Shown: positions 38,037-50,500 of the stretch, piece by piece
How positions within the stretch are numbered: the stretch's first letter is position 1
Layout: each line of letters starts with the position of its first letter
Origin: Trileptium ribeirensis
Lineage: Eukaryota; Nematoda; Enoplea; Enoplida; Thoracostomopsidae
Length of the DNA stretch: 64,000 nt
NCBI GenBank assembly: GCA_030248225.1
Contig: JASANE010001732.1
Location: 17,408-81,407, forward strand
Reading direction: 5' to 3'
Made by a program: the position numbers and the translations under genes
The notes under the pieces: generated by a model
Told to the model about the DNA's origin: nothing
Database searches by the model: none
The model's input: the letters and a program-made list of their open reading frames with translations, nothing else

Positions 38037-40047
38037 CAGGGAATAACCGGAACCGTCCATTTAAACCGGAACCGGAACCTGGTCTTCGAAATTTATATAT
38101 AGTAAAACAGATGATGAAAGAAATGAAGGTATAGTGGATTTAAAATGCATTAAAAATAACTTTTACATCAAACTTAATGTATTGCGATGGTATTGCCTTT
38201 CTGTAACTTTAAAGAGACTGAGGAAGCTAATAATGTTTATTTATCAATCAAATATGTCGGTTTTTGGACATTCAGAGCAAAAAATGTCTTCCACTATACA
38301 CCATTGCGTATACTGCGTCAAATCGACTGTGCTTACAAAGCTTGGAGCGTAGAATACACACTTTCGCTCTGTCTCCAGTCACCTCCTTTTACTACACATA
38401 CGTTTATTACATGTTCTTCTGTAGGAAACTTAAAATTATTGATTTATATGATTCTAAGAGAAAATAATAGATAGAAGGTACTAATTTTCTGATCAGTGGT
38501 CAGAGACACTGTTTAGGCTAGCATTAGACAAACAGTGCCCGTCAGTTAGATGATAACTTTCTATTCAGAATGCTGTAAATGAGGCACACTGTGATGCTGC
38601 TCGCGCAGTTTCAATAAATACAGTTCATTGCCAAGAAAGCAGTTTCTAGCTGCGTTGCAGATAACGTTAGTTTACTTCAATTTAGACTGATTTACCAAGT
38701 TTACAAGCGCACTGGCAAATGCTTGACGCAATTTATGTTACCCAAGCATACCCTAAGTACTTTTGCGTAAGCCATACTCTGTTACCGAGTTGGACCGGTT
38801 TAATTCAAACGTACCCCCCGGACTTCTGGATGTGTAAAATGGCTGCTACAAGCATCGACCTGGCTTTGATTTGACAAACTCCTGCAGGTTATGAGAAATT
38901 CCTGCTCTAATTATGTGCCCTACTTACGTTTCACACCGCAAATTGGTTAGTTAATCTTTTCTTTTGCTTGGTTGTATTGGAGCTTGATCATTGTATAATA
39001 TATATTATATACAAATATGTAATGGCGATAACGTTATGGCGATGGATTTTAACATTCAAAAATGTGTCCTTCTTCATTTCGGTCGTTCGAACCCCTATAC
39101 TGACTATACACTAAACGGCGTTTCAATTAATGCGCAAGAGTTCACCAGGGAGTTGGGGTCATGGTTGGTGCGAATCTTAGAGCTTCTCACCATTGCGCTG
39201 ACGCAGTTCATCGAGCGGAGAAGGTGGTTTATTGTATTCGGCGTGTTATTTCTGTTAAATCTATACCCGTCATTCGCAAGCTCTACACAACTTTGGTCCA
39301 GCCAATTTTGGAATACTGCAGCACTGTGTGGTGCCCCCATTACGCATGCGATATCGATCTGATTGGACGGTTTCAACACAGGGTTACAAAGATGGTTTCT
39401 GCGGTCAAAAATTTGGAATATTCGGAGAGGTTGGCCAGGTTCGGGATCCAGTCTCTGGAGACAAAAAGGGCGCGGGCTGATCTTATTCTGGTTTACAAAC
39501 TTTGTCATGGACTTATGGACCTACCATCTGACACGCTATTGGCCATTGCTCCATCTGAACGGACAAGAGGGCACAATTCCATCTGAGACACAGACTCACT
39601 CGAAAATGGAGTTACGCCACAGATTCTTTCGCATACAGGGTCATCCAAAAATGGAATAGCCTCCCTGAGCGTGGTAGATGCGCCAGATTTGAAAACCTTC
39701 AAAATTCGGCTGCATGATTCCGGTTTTCTGCCACAGCACTGAATGTATTTGGTGGCTCTCCGTCTACATTTCCAGGAACAATAACAACCGCAGATGTCAA
39801 CGCAGCTGTCATTTCTCGCCGACAACGGCGATTCAAAGGTGGCGTCAACCTGAGTACATCACCCTGGTCAATCGATTTCGATATCGACGCCGACCAGGTA
39901 ATATGTTTGGATTACAGGATGAAGCAAAAAACGTGGAAAATTTCAAACAAAATTTTTAAACCGGAATTCCGGTTCCGGTACGGTTTTTGCCCTTTGCCGG
40001 AACACGATTTTCGCCGGAACCGGAACCGAAATTCCGGTTACTCCCTG
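38037..40047 (+). mobile_element. Non-autonomous hAT-type element, copy 1 (TSD GGGTCTAG)
   Basis: Starts CAGGGAATAACCGGAACCG and ends CCGGTTACTCCCTG. GGGTCTAG flanks it at 38029-38036 and 40048-40055, an exact 8-bp duplication. Ends are rich in CCGGAACCGG motifs. The interior is otherwise similar to the copies at 49.7 and 59.7 kb and has no transposase. A LINE fragment of about 890 bp is nested inside (about 39,010-39,900). Confidence 0.9.
39010..39900 (+). pseudogene. CR1-like LINE reverse transcriptase C-terminal fragment
   Basis: Encodes, over two overlapping frames, the region after the reverse transcriptase catalytic core: KCVLLHFGRSNPYTDYTLNG, then YTTLVQPILEYCSTVWCPHY, then YSERLARFGIQSLETKRARA. 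These are typical of CR1/RTEX-type LINEs found widely in invertebrates. Frames break near 39.16 and 39.59 kb. It interrupts the hAT-type element, so it inserted after it; it is 5'-truncated, with catalytic motifs absent. Confidence 0.85.
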
Positions 40048-40199
40048 GGGTCTAGCCGTCCGGAAGACTACGTGGCAACCCAAAAGGGAAAGTAATAAAT
40101 ATCAATTACTCAGGATCTATCAGTAGCGTCCGTCCACTGGTAGCTCTAGCGAAACTAAATAGCGTAATTCTAAGGCAAACGTTAAGGTACTCAAATAAA

Positions 40200-40435
40200 C
40201 GTACGGGTCTAGCCGTCCGGAAAGTCTCGTACAAGCGTCACAAAAGAACTTGATAATATATTGACCCACCCTTTCAAACTGGCCGCTCTTGACATCCCGC
40301 GCCTAAACTGCCGCCGTTACTTTTTCTCTCTCAGAGTCCTTACCTCCTGGAATTTACTACCGGAAGAAGTCGTGGCAGCCCCTTCGATAGCGTCATTCAA
40401 GCACAGGCTCCATAAGTTCAATGTATTTGATGACT
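40200..40435 (+). pseudogene. CR1-like LINE, 3' end of ORF
   Basis: A second LINE C-terminal fragment reads RRYFFSLRVLTSWNLLPEEV and ASFKHRLHKFNVFDD followed by TAA, the classic end of CR1-type ORF2. It is separate from the nested fragment at 39 kb. The sequence just before it repeats the ACGTACGGGTCTAG stretch at which the hAT-type element inserted. Confidence 0.8.
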
Positions 40436-40511
40436 AATTCACTCCATTTTTTTTCTCTTTTCACGTAATCCGGCCCCGCCATTGCGAGGCTTCGAAGATC
40501 TTCAGAATGTT

Positions 40512-40894
40512 CGTCCATCAAGCAATCAATAGACATCTGGATTTGGATAACGCTATTTGGGACGACCACTTCTGAAGCATCATATACCCTAAACTCAAGT
40601 AGCAGATAACTATTTGAATAATTGTGCGCTCAAACCTGAGACTGAGAAATTAGTGAGGCTCATTTCAACAAAAAGCAAAGTGAAAATGATTAAAATTGAA
40701 ATTTCGTCCATCAAGCAATCAATAGACATCTGGATTTGGATAACGCTATTTGGGACGACCACTTCTGAAGCGTCAGGCAAGCATCATATACCCTAAACTC
40801 AAGTAGCAGATAGCTATTTGAATAATTGTGCGCTCAAACCTGAGACTGAGAAATTAGTGAGGCTCATTTCAACAAAAAGCAAAGTACAAATGAT
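40512..40894 (+). repeat. Tandem duplication, about 193-bp unit
   Basis: Two copies (from 40512 and 40705) begin CGTCCATCAAGCAATCAATA and run nearly identically through GAAATTAGTGAGGCTCATTT. The second copy has an 11-bp insertion (GTCAGGCAAGC). No coding meaning is evident. Confidence 0.9.
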
Positions 40895-42021
40895 CGAGTA
40901 TAAACAAAAATCTAACGGTGCTTTACAACTGGGTGGCAAAATAACTCGTGCTCGGGAAGGCTTCAGTAGCAAAAGTATAATGGAAAGGCATACGTGGCTC
41001 AAATAGTGCTGTGTCAAATAATAGGAACCAAACCAGTGTATAATAAATACCTTGCTAACTTTGAGTATATAAATATTATAACCTTGGCTGTGTTGGTTCA
41101 ATAGCGGAATCATTATCGAGCAAATGGAAGTAGTCACGCCGCAGCGCCAAATAAAATAGGGCACGAGAAAAAAGTACACTCGCGCCAAGTAAAGACATTA
41201 TATCTCACACCGGCATACTACTGGCCACGCGTACGAACTCCACATCTTCAAGTAAAGAATCCCGTCCCCATTTAATAATTCGATAGCCGCCATAATTAAA
41301 TCATAGTCCAACCCTACCCCAATACTAACCTAACAAGATAACACTGTCAAGGGTTCAGTAGGCTACAAAAGGGTTTTTCGGGCCTAGATCCTCATAACTT
41401 CCCCAAAATAACACAAAACTCCTTCCCAAATTCAAAAATCTAAGTTTTCAATAATTTTATTTTTATATGCTCCCTATCCCACAAACTTACGAAACCCTAA
41501 ATTTATTTAATTGTTTCGTGCTAATTTGTTACCACATTGTAAGCTCTAGTTTTTATTTGCTGCAGAGTTGGAGGTTGGTTGTGATAGGGAGAGGTCGTGT
41601 TTTCAGGCTGCGTAAAGAATTACGCATTAGCTTTATTATTACCAAGGCAGTTGCGGTTCTGCTTAGCGTAAAGAATTATGCCAGTTAATTTGTTATTTTT
41701 AATTTAATTCGAAATAGGTTACATAACTACCAATATTATGGTTTAATAGTTGCGTTCGTATTTTATCGGTGTCGGGGGTCCGGTTGGCTATAAGGATCAT
41801 TGGGTCTAAATCTCCAAAAACCTTAAATTTGGGTTTTTACACTGATTCTTGTATTTATTGGTCCTTATTTCTTAACTTCCTAAATTTTGGGATTTTACTG
41901 TTTTTCTTTTTGGTGATTTGCATATTTCGCTTTTGTTTCTTTTATTAGCTTAGTTCATGTCATAGTAATTTTTAGTTTTTACTAAGTTCTTCTGGGTGTG
42001 AAGCTTTTACAAGTCGGCTGT
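40895..42021. other. No gene recognised
   Basis: AT-rich DNA with short open frames and no motif of note. Confidence 0.5.
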
Positions 42022-45000
42022 TTAGAGTTTTACGCGTACATAGTTTATATCTGTAAGTGAAATCAAGTATGGAGAGAGTGCGCCCATGCATGATAAGATG
42101 ACAGCGGCGTTAATAACAATTTGTACAAAACTAGTTAACCATCCGTGAACCAGGTCTGCCACACCTGTAGTTACGCTTCCTATAACATGATCTATAGCGA
42201 CACCGTACCCCGCAGTAACATCTTTTGTCACCCCAACCTGGAAAAACCTTGAATACAGAAAAATTGCTTGAAAAATTTGAATTTTTAGACCTTCCAAGTA
42301 AAATCTTTGAATATGAACTGCCGAACCTTGGAAATAGTATCAAGCAGAATTAAAATCTCTAAAATCTTGGCTGTTTGCTTTCGTAATTTACGTTGGAGTC
42401 ATGGTCACCAATAAAGTGATGCTGCAACCTCGAACACGTCTTTATTGTCGAACTCCGTCGCTGATACAGATTCTAATGATAATGTTTATTAATGATAAAA
42501 GATCGCATAAGATTTTTCAGTTATATTATTGCTTGAGTTTAAGACATATTGTGTGTCATAAACAATACCGTTGGAACTCGATTTGCAGTTAATTGGGGCG
42601 CAGCGTTTATGAAGTCAATTAGGCAGAACCCAGCTAAGGTTTTGCAGGTCTCAATGGATGGCCCTGCGGTAAACTTGCGTTTCTATAGCGACCTAAAACA
42701 GTCTTTAAGCTTCACCCGATGACCCTAGTTTACTAGACACTTGTAGTTGTGGTTTACACGTGATTACTGGTGCGTTCCAAGCTGGACATTGTGACACTGG
42801 CTGGAACATCAAATCTTTTCTGCGTTCATTATATTGGGTTTTCAAAGATTGACCTTCACGAAGGGCGATGTATACCGACGTTACTGGATCTTCAAAATGT
42901 CCCCATAAGTTTTGTGTGGTTCGATGAGTTGTAAACGTTGCACTTGCTGGTCCAGCCCTGGATGACGACGTACTAAAGGTGGTGGCGATTGACATTGAGA
43001 ATTCGGACAGTCTTAAACCCACGGCCAAAATTGGTTTCGGGGCAGATGTGGAACTGCGGCAATCAGGGGCTTTAGACATTCAGGAGATGGCATTCTACAG
43101 TTACTGCCGCAGGTTATACGTCAATACAACTGTCAAGATCATAGATATATATCCTTTGAAGTACAAAATTATTCGAGCTGCAAGCTGCTTGTCCCGCGGT
43201 TTAATCATTAATCGTCCCAAGCTCACTGAGACTAAGATGAATACTCTCTTAGGTGAGATGGTGAAACTGAATCGAATACCAGGTTTTCAAAAACTGAAAA
43301 TTTCAGCCTTGGGCCTGGGGCCACCCTGAACATCACCTAACCCTTCGCCTGCCCTCGTAGTACATTGTATACGGTTACTGGATCACATGCCAGTGCGGTC
43401 GTGTAGTCAATTAAGCGGTCTACTCTAACAATAGCAAGACATAATTGCTTGTCAGCAAAGCATGGTTGGTATAGCAGTTTAGTGTATGCAGGTTTCCAGC
43501 TGGCGATAGGTTCTGGCGCCATGAAGGAGAAGAGTTGCTACTTGTGGTATTTTCGAGGTAGTTACTAAGTCTTGAGTTCCTCGAAGTAAGAACCAAACTT
43601 TATCTTTATATTCTACTAAGACATGTTCATAACACCTGTTTAGTTTGTGATTACAATGTACCTTAGTGATATTTACGACAGTCCTATCAAAAATATGTAT
43701 AGCCTCGGCTGAAATTTTCGTAAAAATGTCACGTGGCTGTAAGAACGTTCTAAGTGCTATGGTCGGATTGATCTTTAGTAATTGCTGAGCGATATGAAGT
43801 AGTCTCTGTCGCCTGGCGAAAAGTTCACGCCAGACCGCTGAAAACCACTTGGTTTATAGCTCTGGAAGTTTGTTTTCTAAATAGTTAAGTTTAAAGTTTA
43901 TAGGTTTAATGTTGCTATTTGATAATGGTTTAGGTTTTAGAATATTTTGATTTTGCGTTAAGTATGGCGGTAATTCGGTAGTCAAAACCTAACCGCAAGT
44001 CTTTCTTCAGCTAGGTATGCAGTATTATGTATCATACAACCTGCGATGTAAAGAATTTCAATAGTTAGCGTAAAGGTGCCCTGGACATCATCTACTATGA
44101 TGTGTTTACCAGCTATTTCTGCAGAATGTTTAGACTTATACTGGTAACTGCAGAGAGGTTGATTAAGTAAGGTTTCCCGCACATCAGTTGCTGTGTTAGT
44201 TATATAATAGGTTTGATTAGTATTGCAACTCGCAACATCACCTAAATTGGTGGTTAGTAGTTTTCCATCAAATGTGGCCATAGTTCCGTGATGGATAATT
44301 AAGTTATTATGTGTCACAGAAGTCATAGCAACACCACGTATACTTTACATTAAGGACCACCTCTGTTGACCATGTAGTTTCATAAGTTTGAAATAATGTG
44401 TATTTTGATACCTCTGGTCTTTGTTTGCTTTATAGCAATCTCTATAGCTTAAAGAAATTAGTGTTTTCTGATCTAGTGCCATACCCTTTCAACTGAAAAA
44501 TCCAGTGTTGGTACAAATTTTATCTCTGAGCAATGTACATTTATACACTGGGGACAATACTGGTTCGGTTCTTGGTACGAAAAGTTCTATATCGTGTTTA
44601 GGAATTCTCTGTGAAATCGTAGGTACGCAATTAAGAGTTTTAGGTAAAGTAAGTGCGTGTTCTCGAGCTGTGTGATCGCAATTCTGATAGTGCATAGGTT
44701 GATTAACACTCAAGCTCTTTATGGGTGAATTAGCAGAAACGAATATCAGCAGGTAAACCAATAAATATAGCATAGTGAACATAGAACATAGCTTGAATGC
44801 GTGTGAAGTCACCGACGTGCATACCTCAAGTATGGACATAGTTGTTATTAAGTTGAGAAGGTATTTATGCTTAGTTTCCTTAAGCCTCTCTAGCTGGTCT
44901 TTAAGTGCATCATTCTCGGTTTTCAAACTTTCAGTGGTATGAATGGCATCTACGTATCTTCGCTGCTCTCCTGAAAATGTTCTTGAGGGTGCAAACGGCC

Positions 45001-45145
45001 TGCGTTGATAGCCCCGCCTGCTACTATCTCTATAGTCTTGCCCGTTTGTGTTACCATGATCTTGCCTACTGATGTCTTCGTAGCTTCGGAAATCGTAACC
45101 CCCATAATTAGGATCCGGCGTATTAGGACAAGTGTACGACCCGGG
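42022..45145 (-). pseudogene. Decayed viral-type envelope glycoprotein (endogenous viral or retroelement env)
   Basis: The minus strand has an open frame from 45145 to a TGA at 44489. It has a basic Arg/Ser-rich part, a short coiled coil, a hydrophobic signal or membrane segment, then a Cys-containing ectodomain start. The same frame continues after in-frame stops (TGA 44489-44491, TAA 44345-44347) to 43982. Shifted remnants with a CNHKLNRCYEHV-type Cys pair lie at about 43.3-43.95 kb. A hydrophobic anchor-like C-terminus is at 42297-42022. Cys and hydrophobic layout resembles class III-like glycoproteins of chuviruses and of env-bearing LTR elements; the family is inferred by eye. Stops, frameshifts and an insertion make it non-functional. 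Confidence 0.5.
42709..43329 (+). pseudogene. Transposase-like fossil of a hAT-related family
   Basis: On the opposite strand to the env remnant. Reads CSCGLHVITGAFQAGHCDTG, WNIKSFLRSLYWVFKD, stop, PSRRAMYTDVTGS, CPHKFCVVR, stop, then KIGFGADVELRQSG and PLKYKIIRAASCLS. I recognise this order from a transposase-derived protein family common in aquatic invertebrates (CGLH...GAF...LF+DSPARR...PL+FC..RW). At least two stops and a large internal deletion are visible. It lies between the middle and C-terminal parts of the env remnant, so it probably inserted there. Confidence 0.6.
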
Positions 45146-45165
45146 TTACGTATATAAATGATAAA

Positions 45166-45232
45166 TATACATATATATATATATATATATTATATTTTTG
45201 TACATATATATATATGTTATATATATGTAACA
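45166..45232. repeat. AT dinucleotide microsatellite
   Basis: Runs of alternating A and T (ATATAT...) with small interruptions, directly upstream of the env-like open frame. Confidence 0.9.
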
Positions 45233-47382
45233 ATATGGCTGGTAATATATAACTCGTATGTCCAAATGATCATTTCACAGACTGCCTTGTCGATGTTGCC
45301 GATTTGCTGCGGTGTCAACTGAAACATTTGAATTCAACACATAACCAAAAAGTGCTATCTGTTTTATTGTTTAGATATAAATGTTTGACGTTTACGTATC
45401 TTCCACTAGTTCAACATCTTACACTAGTTCTACTTTTCTGATACGGTAGATAGGATTGGCTTTAAGGTAACCTTGCCGGGCGCCAAGAAAATTAATGGTA
45501 CTAATTTTATATCCCCCTCGAGTTTTAAAGTGGTTGGTCTATTATATAATAATTTAACATCAAGTGAAAGTCATTTAAGTTGAATCCTTCGTAATAATAA
45601 CTGGGAATGTATTCTCGTCAACATGGTGAAATTGTGTCGCCTTTTACGTGTACATACAATTCAACTAACTTTGTATGTGTTATATATAGTATATATACAC
45701 TTTAGTAGTGTGAGATAGCATCGTTTGAGCAGCTAGCTATTATAAAATTTTGAAAATAAATTTTCGTTGATCAGATTTTCAGCTAGAATGGAGAATCCTA
45801 GAGTTAGTAGCTGCTATTTTCGGCGATTATAACATTTTCCAACATAACCATCGCATATGTGAACATTATTTCATTTCACATTATATGATCCGTCATAAGA
45901 TCGTTGTTTTTGGCGAGATGACTATTCGTGAACATAATATGGCACTGGGATATTAAATCCAATGAGCTAGAACCAGAGGTTTTGAATTATAATCCGCCAT
46001 TAAATCGGCATCGCAGACAAGCAGTCCGGGTATTTTTGTCAGTACCCGGACGCGGACCCGGACCTTGCAAAATAAAATAACCAGACCCGGAATCGGAATT
46101 TTTAGTCAGAAATACCCGGACCCGGATGGAAGTCTATTTATTGCATTGTGCTGTTCGAGTATTCGTGGTAACAATATTCTATAGAACTCTTGGTAACGCA
46201 CCATCCTAAAATTGTCAACATCTGTTCTTCATGATTTTAGTATTTCACAGGCATTCTGCAGGTCCTATTTACAAGCCTACATATCGGCCACGAAGCTTTT
46301 TCTGACCCCATTATTGATGTAATAGTATGTAAGTCAACCACCGTTGTGTATATTTAAACGCAGTCTTTTAGTTTTCGACCTTGCTTTACAATTGTTTAGA
46401 GATCTAATCGATCCCATTGCACACTAAATCTGTTGTTTTGGGGTACTAACTAACTGGTGCTATTTATCGAATTGGCACAGATATATCTTTTTAAAAGACC
46501 GTAATTTTGGTTTCTGTTTCACAATTATCATGTAAAAATTGTAATACATCCTGATAAGCTTAGTCGATCTATCAATTGGTCACAAGTTATTGTACACTAA
46601 ACCTGTAGTTTTTGTAAAGATTTACTGGCGTTATTTATCGAATTGGCGACTATTTAAAATTTCTGCGGATGCTTTTAAAGACTCATCGTTTTATTTTGGT
46701 TTCAGTACAGCAGTACTGTATATATATTAATACAGACACAAAAGCTAAGTAGATTTCAGAATTAATTCCCCTGCTATATATTACATTTTAGTCATAATAT
46801 AACCATTCTATTCAAAGCTTAAGAGTAGGCGAGGCGCGAGGGTCATATATTGAGGCGGAAGTCATTAAACGTTCATTTTATTGCTGGGGTAGAATCATTA
46901 ATATATAGATGTCTCAAACGTAAAAACAGTTTTTCTATCATAATGTTAAACACTCATCCACCATTTTCTTCCTGTGCTGTGGTATTATGAGCACTGTGGC
47001 GCTCTGTAGCCAGTTACAAAATTTAAACATCATAGCGGATGATAGTGATTAAACATTTTGTCAGCACGTGCAAGTAGTATCGTATTACACATGACTTCCC
47101 AATCCGTCTTCATTGATAAATTATGTGTTTCGTGTGAATGTTAAATCATTGTTAACCAATGCTAAGAACATGTTTCTAAGGAACGATCCAGAAAGTGACT
47201 TCAGTGCTACTCTTATTCGTCGAATTTTTAAGACTCAGTACAAATTGGAATCTCTGTAATAATAAATAATAGCCGGAGTATTAATAATATATTACTACAT
47301 ACTAATGGAATAACCGATTTTTCATTCGTATGTGGTTAACTGAAATTTTGTTCATCACTGGCATGCATATGCATATAATATG
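45233..47382. other. Region upstream of RBBP6: no gene recognised
   Basis: AT-rich. A CCGGACCCGG/ACCCGGA-rich patch at about 46,020-46,135 looks like a piece of another CCGG-type transposon with no clear ends. No promoter element stands out. Confidence 0.5.
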
Positions 47383-47391
47383 TTTTTTCAG
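47383..47391 (+). promoter_or_regulatory. 3' splice acceptor just before the RBBP6 start (possible trans-splice site)
   Basis: TTTTTTCAG ends 15 nt before the ATG at 47407. This close pyrimidine-AG is typical of spliced-leader acceptors in nematodes, but an ordinary 5' UTR intron would look the same. Confidence 0.45.
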
Positions 47392-47406
47392 ATATAAAGC
47401 TTTGTA

Positions 47407-47572
47407 ATGTCTTGCATACACTACAAATTCAAGAGCAACTTGGAATATGATAAAATTATAATTGAAGGGTTGAACGTACAATTATGTGAACTTAAAAGGC
47501 TCGTGTTTGAAAAGCATAAAATTAGCCAAAGCGCTTTCGATCTACAGGTCACCAACGCCCAAACGAAAGAAG
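47407..47572 (+). CDS. RBBP6: RBBP6 exon 1: DWNN domain, N-terminal part
   Basis: Starts at ATG with MSCIHYKFKSNLEYD and ends with VTNAQTKE before donor GTATGT (phase 1). These segments are the conserved strands of the DWNN ubiquitin-like fold. The reading frame is open throughout. Confidence 0.92.
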
Positions 47573-50500
47573 GTATGTTTTAAGCCAGCAGCAAGTTTGT
47601 AATATTCTTTGCTTGCTCCTAAATTCTATATATTTTAGTGAATAATTGGATCCTAAATTACTGGAATTAGCAACCGAAGCTTAGATTTTAAGCGCATCGG
47701 AAATCAAACCCAGAACACGGGTCATGTAATTCTATAAATTAATGCTGGTTACCCTTAGTTTTGAGGTTTAGCAGCACCAAAAATGCCTTCACTGCGCGTC
47801 GCAGTGGATACTGTGAACGCCACGCATTCAGCGTTTTTTATGCCATTTTGGGTCGTTTTCTTAGTCTCGAATTGTTTAATATATACGCGAATTGTTTAAT
47901 ATAATTATTATATCTTATTTCATAGGAATCCTGAAATTATTGGTTTTTCCGGTTCTGAAAGCAAGTTAATTTCGGTTATCTACTTTCTTAACAGATATCC
48001 TACTATAGTTGTTACAAACTGTGGCAATACTCTATGCGTTTAACAAGTGCAGTTCTTGGCCAACAACACAGGCCCTAAGTATGTTCCTGAGATGGTATAT
48101 AGTTAACTTTATTGTTGTATGCAGATTTTACAAATTTGCGCTCGCAGATGTGTAGCTGGAGACAATTTATGCTAAAAAAGCTTAGAACAATGCTGAATTG
48201 TTTATGCCTTAAGTCGTGGTACTATGTTGAAGTTGGAAAAAGCTTCGAAAGTTTTCCGCACTCTTGGAGATTTTGAGAGTCCTCAGTCCTCGTGATAGTG
48301 AATAGTTGTCTGATCTCTGTTCATTTGCGACCTTATGGTGCAGTTTTCCAGACAGAAGTGCTTGCTATTGATGAGTTACCTTCTTGGACGCGGCATCAAA
48401 AACAAACGTATTGCTATTCTCAATGATTGCCAAGCATCTATCAAAGCGATTGAAAGTCATATTTGTTAGTCTGCGCTAATCAGTCACTAAAGTCTGCTGA
48501 TTTACAAATTAGCTGTTTTAACACAGTTATCCTCAATTTTGTCAGAGGACATTCTGATATTATAGACCATGAATCCGCTTATGTTTTGTCACTGGTTGGG
48601 GTTTGTACGCCTTTGATTGGTCCAATTCTTGTTGTTGGTATTCTTTTTAGCTTTATTTGCAGCGGTACCTCACCGTGGTGCAATTCAGGACACCTTACCT
48701 TATGGGCTCTTCATCGGTATCTGTCGGTTGGTCAATTTCTTTCTGACGACAATAAACATGCAATTAAAAGTATATCTCTCCACCCTCAGTCGCACCAGAC
48801 TGCTATTAGCAGTGCATTTAATATCATTAGTCATTGTGGGCGGAAAAATATATATCTTCAAGGTATATAGGTCTTAAAAATAGTCATTGTGTAATTAAGG
48901 TGAGGATTTATTCTTTTTCCTGTTCTCCAAATTTGATGCTTTAAGGCTCAAGACTTCAGAAACTTGTGCGACTCGTCTTTGAATCTAGCAGCTTTTTCTC
49001 TTAAATCTAAATTTCTTCTTTATTAGAGTCGTGCAATAGGCTTATTAATCTCCGCGCTTTTATTTAGTACTCTTTATACCTATCTATCTTGCCAACTTTG
49101 ACACCAGATAAAATAATTGTATTCAGCGTACTTGGTAACCTAATACATATCTGGCTAGTGCAAAGTGGGGGAGGGGCAAAATGGAGGTATATGCACCCCG
49201 GCAAAAATTCGGGCACCCCCAGCTGAAAGGCCCCTGCTCAGAAAAATTTACGTCTAAACGCGGAAAAATCCGGCACCCCCGGCAGATGAGCCGGGGGTCC
49301 CCCGGCTATAATTTCCGAAGTTTGGACTAGCCAGCATATGTAAATGTTGTAAGGTGATAAGCCGAAATTTGGAAAATCGTAATTTGTAGCAGAGGATCGA
49401 CGAACCATATTTGGGTCGATAGCGGTACAGAGAGTGGTCCCAAAAAATGGTGTCCAGCAAAGTTGTAGATCTTGATGAACTGATTTTGGATAATGTTAGA
49501 GATATATGGCTGTATTGTGATATGGGCTGCGAAACACCGGTAGCCGTATGGTCATAGTTGGCAAAGAACATTGAAAATCAGGCTTTTGCCATTGAGAACC
49601 AGAACCTGTAATCGTAGCTTTTATCGTTCAACTAATGGGCGCATCGTCATAGCTTTTGCTGTAGAACAAAATAATTTGTCAAAATCCATTTAGCAGGGAA
49701 TAACCGGAACCGAAATTTGCCGGAAACGCAACCAGCAACCGGAACCGTCCATTTAAACCGGAACATGGTCTTCGAAATTTATATATATTAAAATAGATGA
49801 AGGAAGAAATTAAGGTATACTGGATCTAAAATGCATTAAAAATAACTTTTACACTAAACTTAATGTATTGCGGTGGTATTATTGCCTTTCTGAAAGTTTA
49901 AATAGACTGAGGAAGCTAATAATGTTTATTTATCGATCAAATATGTCGATTTTTGGACACCCAGAGCAAAAAATTCCACTATACACCATTGCGTAAACTA
50001 AGTTTTGGACAAACAGTGTCCGTAAGTTAGATGATAATGATGATAACTTTCTAATCAGAATGCTATAAATGAGACACAGTGTGATGCTGCTCGCACAGTT
50101 TCAATAAATGCAGTTCTTTGCCAAGAAAGCAGTTTCCGTTGCAGATAACCTTAGTTTACTTCAATTTAGGCTGATTTACCAAGTTTACAAGCGCATTGGC
50201 GGTTTCTTGAAGCAATTTATGTTAGCCAAGCATACCCTAAGTACTTCTGCGTAAACCATACTCTGTTACCAAGTTGGACCGGTGTAATTGAAAGGTACCC
50301 CACAGACTTCTAGATGTGTAAAATAGCTGCTACAAGCATCGACGTGGCTTTGATTTGTTAACAAACTCCTGCAGGTTATTATGAAAAATTCCAACTGAAA
50401 TTATGTGCCCTATTTACGTTTCAAACGTCAAATTGCTTAGTTAATCTTTTCTTTTGCTTGGTTATATTGGAGCTTGATCATTGTATAATATATATTACAT

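Noticed and set aside
42705..43079. Minus-strand 124-codon open frame as a gene
   Set aside because: The opposite strand carries a recognisable transposase-like fossil over the same bases, so the minus frame is a shadow.
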